Shown piece by piece: positions 40,161-42,662 of a DNA stretch of 42,662 nt. The position numbers and the translations under genes are program-made. The stretch's first letter is position 1. Each line of letters starts with the position of its first letter. Source of the DNA: an uncultured Alphaproteobacteria bacterium (GTDB taxonomy: Bacteria > Pseudomonadota > Alphaproteobacteria > Rhodobacterales > Rhodobacteraceae); contig CACIAQ010000012.1 of assembly GCA_902584635.1 (NCBI GenBank), forward strand, positions 1 through 42,662, in the 5' to 3' direction. A model generated the notes under the pieces. That model had not been told where the DNA came from. It was given only the letters and a program-made list of their open reading frames with translations, and did not search any database.

Positions 40161-42389
40161 ATGAATACTCAGCAAATGGACCAAAAACAAGATATTACAA
40201 CAGCATTAGAGACAAGATATCTCTTGTACGCAGTATCTACAATCATGGACAGAGCTCTTCCTGATGCAAGAGATGGCCTTAAACCAGTACATAGAAGAAT
40301 ACTTTACGCGATGAACCAGCTCAGCCTATATCCTCAGTCAAATTTTAGAAAGTGCTCTAAAATTGTAGGGGAGGTAATGGGCAATTACCATCCTCATGGG
40401 GATAAAGCTATCTATGATGCACTGGCTAGGTTTGCTCAAGATTTTAGTGTTAGATATCCCCTTATTGACGGGCAAGGAAATTTTGGAAATATTGATGGAG
40501 ATAATCCGGCTGCTCAAAGATATACAGAAGCTAGGCTATCAAAATACTCTATTGATCTTCTAGAAGGTCTTGATGAAGATTCTGTTGACTTTAAGGAAAC
40601 ATACGACAGTTCAAGTCATGAACCGAGTGTTCTTCCAGCAAGCTTCCCTCATCTTCTAGCAAACGGAGCTTCTGGAATAGCAGTAGGAATGGCCACAAAT
40701 ATTCCTCCCCACAATATAACTGAATTGTTGCAAGCCTGTATATTATTGGTTGATAAACCTAATTCTACTATCCAACAATTAACAGAAATTGTAATAGGGC
40801 CCGATTTCCCGACTGGAGGCACTATTCTAGATAGTAAAGAAGAAATTATAAAAGTGTATACCGATGGTAAGGGAAGCTTTAGATTGCGTTGCAAACATCA
40901 CTTTGAGGATTTAAAGCACGGTAACTGGCAGCTAATAATAGATGAGATACCGTATCAAGTACAAAAAGGAAAGCTCATAGAAAAAATTGCTGATTTGATT
41001 TCTGTAAAAAAACTATCTTTTGTACAAAACGTGATAGATGAAAGCACAGAGGAGGTAAGAATTGTCATAGAGCCAAGATCTCGAAACGTAGAAAAAGAAA
41101 CGCTTCTGACTTCCTTATATAGATTAACTGACTTAGAGACAAAAATTTCAGTAAATTTTAATGTTTTAATTGACGGTATTTCACCAAAGGTTAGTGATCT
41201 GAAAGAATTACTTAAGGTTTTTCTCGATCATCGTAGAGAAATATTGATCAGAAAATCTAACCATAGGTTAAAAAATATTGATAAGCGATTAGAGATTATA
41301 GAGGGCTTGCTGCAGGCCTATGTTAATCTTGATAAAATAATAGGTATCATTAGAGAGGAAGACGATCCCAAAACAGTAATTATCGAAGAATTTGGTCTCA
41401 GCGAATTACAGGTTGAAGCAATTTTGAACTTAAGATTACGAGCATTGAGAAGGTTAGATGAAGAACTGCTCTCAAAAGAGCAGCAGGAATTGATGGAAGA
41501 ACGACAGGCTTTAGAAGATTTGCTGGAAGATAAAAGGGTTCAATGGAAAAATGTTAAAAACGAATTGTCGACACTAAAGAAAAAATTTGTGGATTATGAA
41601 TTAAGTGAACGACAGACATCGATAGAACCAGAGGATGAGGAATATCGGTCATCTTTCAAATATGATACAATAAATGATTTGCCAGTGACATTGGTTTTAT
41701 CCGAAAATGGATGGATAAGGTCTTATAAGGGGCATAGCCTTGATACTAATTCGTTTAAACTAAGAGATGGCGATACCATTAAGTTCGTTGCCGAGTTATT
41801 AAGAAGCCAGCAATTGTTGATAATGAACTCAGAGGGAAGGTCATTCAGCTTATCCATTGATTTGCTAAAAAAAGAAAAAGGCTATGGAGAACCTCTGAAT
41901 TTAATGATCGGAACAGGAAATGTTACCTCAATAGTCTGTATTCTTCCTTTCCAACGTGAACACAAAGGGTTGATATTTTCTAGAAAAGGTCTCGGTTTCG
42001 CAGTTTCTTTTTCTTCTCTACAATCCTCAACGAAAACTGGAAAACAAATATTTGAGCTAAGTGAAGACGATGAAGTGATTGGTTTTCAAAAAATTACGGG
42101 TGATAAAGTCATTGTTTTAAGCACTTCTTCAAAGATGCTGATTTTTTCTGTGAGGGAATTGCCTTTATTAAAAAAAGGTAAAGGTGTTCGTTTGCAGCGT
42201 TACAAGGACGAAGCTCTTTTGGATTTAATGCTTTTTTCACCAAACGAAAAAAATGACTTAATCATAAAAAAAATATTTTCAACAATTGAAGATATTAGTT
42301 ACTGGGAAGGTAAAAGAGGTCAGGTAGGAAAGATAATGCCAAAGAAATTATTGAGAAAAAAAATTGCTAAATTTGAAGATCTTCTATGA
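40161..42389 (+). CDS. parC: DNA topoisomerase IV subunit A
   Basis: ParC cuts and rejoins DNA in topoisomerase IV, which unlinks daughter chromosomes. The 742-residue protein has the breakage-reunion domain with [36 protein letters not shown] and the catalytic Tyr121 in [10 protein letters not shown], a long coiled-coil region (about 350-480), and a C-terminal domain with several beta-pinwheel repeats. The shorter, degenerate pinwheel set and length favour ParC over GyrA. The position equivalent to E. coli Ser80 is Lys82 and that of Glu84 is Asp86. No good ribosome-binding site precedes the ATG. Its last 23 bases overlap convergent nusB. Confidence 0.93.
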   Translation: MNTQQMDQKQDITTALETRYLLYAVSTIMDRALPDARDGLKPVHRRILYAMNQLSLYPQSNFRKCSKIVGEVMGNYHPHGDKAIYDALARFAQDFSVRYPLIDGQGNFGNIDGDNPAAQRYTEARLSKYSIDLLEGLDEDSVDFKETYDSSSHEPSVLPASFPHLLANGASGIAVGMATNIPPHNITELLQACILLVDKPNSTIQQLTEIVIGPDFPTGGTILDSKEEIIKVYTDGKGSFRLRCKHHFEDLKHGNWQLIIDEIPYQVQKGKLIEKIADLISVKKLSFVQNVIDESTEEVRIVIEPRSRNVEKETLLTSLYRLTDLETKISVNFNVLIDGISPKVSDLKELLKVFLDHRREILIRKSNHRLKNIDKRLEIIEGLLQAYVNLDKIIGIIREEDDPKTVIIEEFGLSELQVEAILNLRLRALRRLDEELLSKEQQELMEERQALEDLLEDKRVQWKNVKNELSTLKKKFVDYELSERQTSIEPEDEEYRSSFKYDTINDLPVTLVLSENGWIRSYKGHSLDTNSFKLRDGDTIKFVAELLRSQQLLIMNSEGRSFSLSIDLLKKEKGYGEPLNLMIGTGNVTSIVCILPFQREHKGLIFSRKGLGFAVSFSSLQSSTKTGKQIFELSEDDEVIGFQKITGDKVIVLSTSSKMLIFSVRELPLLKKGKGVRLQRYKDEALLDLMLFSPNEKNDLIIKKIFSTIEDISYWEGKRGQVGKIMPKKLLRKKIAKFEDLL

Positions 42390-42662
42390 TTTTATTAAGC
42401 AAGCCATTTACCAGTTTCTGTTCTTGTCCGCTTGGATAAAATGTCCCCGTTATCGAGACATACTCAGACATAATAACTTTTTTCGGAGTCTTTTTATTAA
42501 GATATTCGGCGCTCGCGGCTCTCAGTATCGCTCTTAATGTCGTGTCAATACTTTTTAAATTCCAAAGATTGTTAAAAGCCATATTGATTTTGGTATCTAT
42601 CTTTATTTGGTTTTTTGCAGCTTGTGCTATAATTTTTTGAGCCAATAAATAATTAGGTCTTA
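42367..42662 (-). CDS. nusB: Transcription antitermination factor NusB, C-terminal part (cut by window edge)
   Basis: NusB binds boxA RNA with S10 in rRNA antitermination. The frame is open to the window edge, so only about 97 C-terminal residues are visible. The pattern [24 protein letters not shown] followed by [32 protein letters not shown] matches the C-terminal half of NusB (RAILRxxAxE, VxIxEYVxLA, FVNGVLD), with SAEY in place of the usual GAYEL. The TTG at 42645 is an internal codon, not a start. It overlaps parC tail to tail by 23 bases. Assignment rests on partial sequence. Confidence 0.75.
   Translation of the reverse strand, partial: RPNYLLAQKIIAQAAKNQIKIDTKINMAFNNLWNLKSIDTTLRAILRAASAEYLNKKTPKKVIMSEYVSITGTFYPSGQEQKLVNGLLNKIIEDLQI

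Noticed and set aside
1-42662. CRISPR arrays, phage or transposon genes, tRNA and rRNA genes
   Set aside because: I looked for short regular repeats, transposase or integrase motifs, CCA-ended cloverleaf sequences and rRNA segments and recognised none; no search tool was run.

Overview
The window is a compact, AT-rich stretch (roughly mid-30s percent GC by eye, not computed) of an alphaproteobacterial chromosome. It holds 47 supportable protein-coding genes, the first and last cut by the window edges. I see no rRNA, tRNA, mobile element or CRISPR array. The largest intergenic gap is about 210 bases (36400-36608), so no stretch over 300 bases lacks a gene. Several neighbourhoods are typical of Rhodobacterales: tlpA/argH-lptM-lysA; ETF-QO-TPR-ispE; rnhA-DUF3429-ispH; DUF2062-pdxJ-acpS-lepB-rnc-era-DUF1491-recO; and a twin-membrane-segment (HIG1-like) protein with PduO and EtfBA. 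Malyl-CoA lyase and methylsuccinyl-CoA dehydrogenase point the same way. Low GC, very short spacers and apparently missing neighbours suggest a streamlined marine lineage; that last step is inference.

Layout. 1-5.1 kb: end of pyk, then rpmI-rplT-pheS-pheT. 5.1-12.5 kb: greA (minus), ETF-QO-TPR protein-ispE (plus), a polyprenyl diphosphate synthase (minus), a TrmN6-like methyltransferase (plus), phbB (minus). 12.6-16.7 kb: tlpA (minus), argH-lptM-lysA (plus), a zinc-ribbon membrane protein (minus). 16.8-20.7 kb: plsC (plus), then a PatB/MalY lyase, malyl-CoA lyase and accA (minus). 20.7-24.0 kb: def-fmt (plus) against ispH-DUF3429-rnhA (minus). 24.1-32.4 kb: one long plus-strand run folK-rpoZ-rsh-DUF2062-pdxJ-acpS-lepB-rnc-era-DUF1491-recO. 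32.4-36.4 kb: pckA-DUF429-mcd (minus). 36.6-42.7 kb: rapZ (plus), HIG1-like-pduO-etfB-etfA (minus), parC (plus) and the C-terminal part of nusB (minus).

How the genes fit together. A C2/acyl-CoA theme runs across separate loci: PhbB (acetoacetyl-CoA reduction), Mcd and Mcl (two ethylmalonyl-CoA pathway enzymes), a cobalamin adenosyltransferase (coenzyme B12 for the pathway's mutases), EtfAB and ETF-QO (taking Mcd electrons to ubiquinone) and PckA (outflow to gluconeogenesis). The rest is core machinery for translation, RNA processing, stringent response, isoprenoids, lysine and arginine synthesis, protein export and DNA topology.

No clearly new multi-gene system is visible. The best leads are a pckA lacking its usual N-terminus beside an apparent loss of the chvI-chvG-hprK genes; an uncharacterised DUF429 gene coupled between pckA and mcd; a 15-bp interrupted inverted repeat just upstream of the malyl-CoA lyase gene; convergent gene pairs that share one palindromic stop tetranucleotide; and frequent TTG starts.
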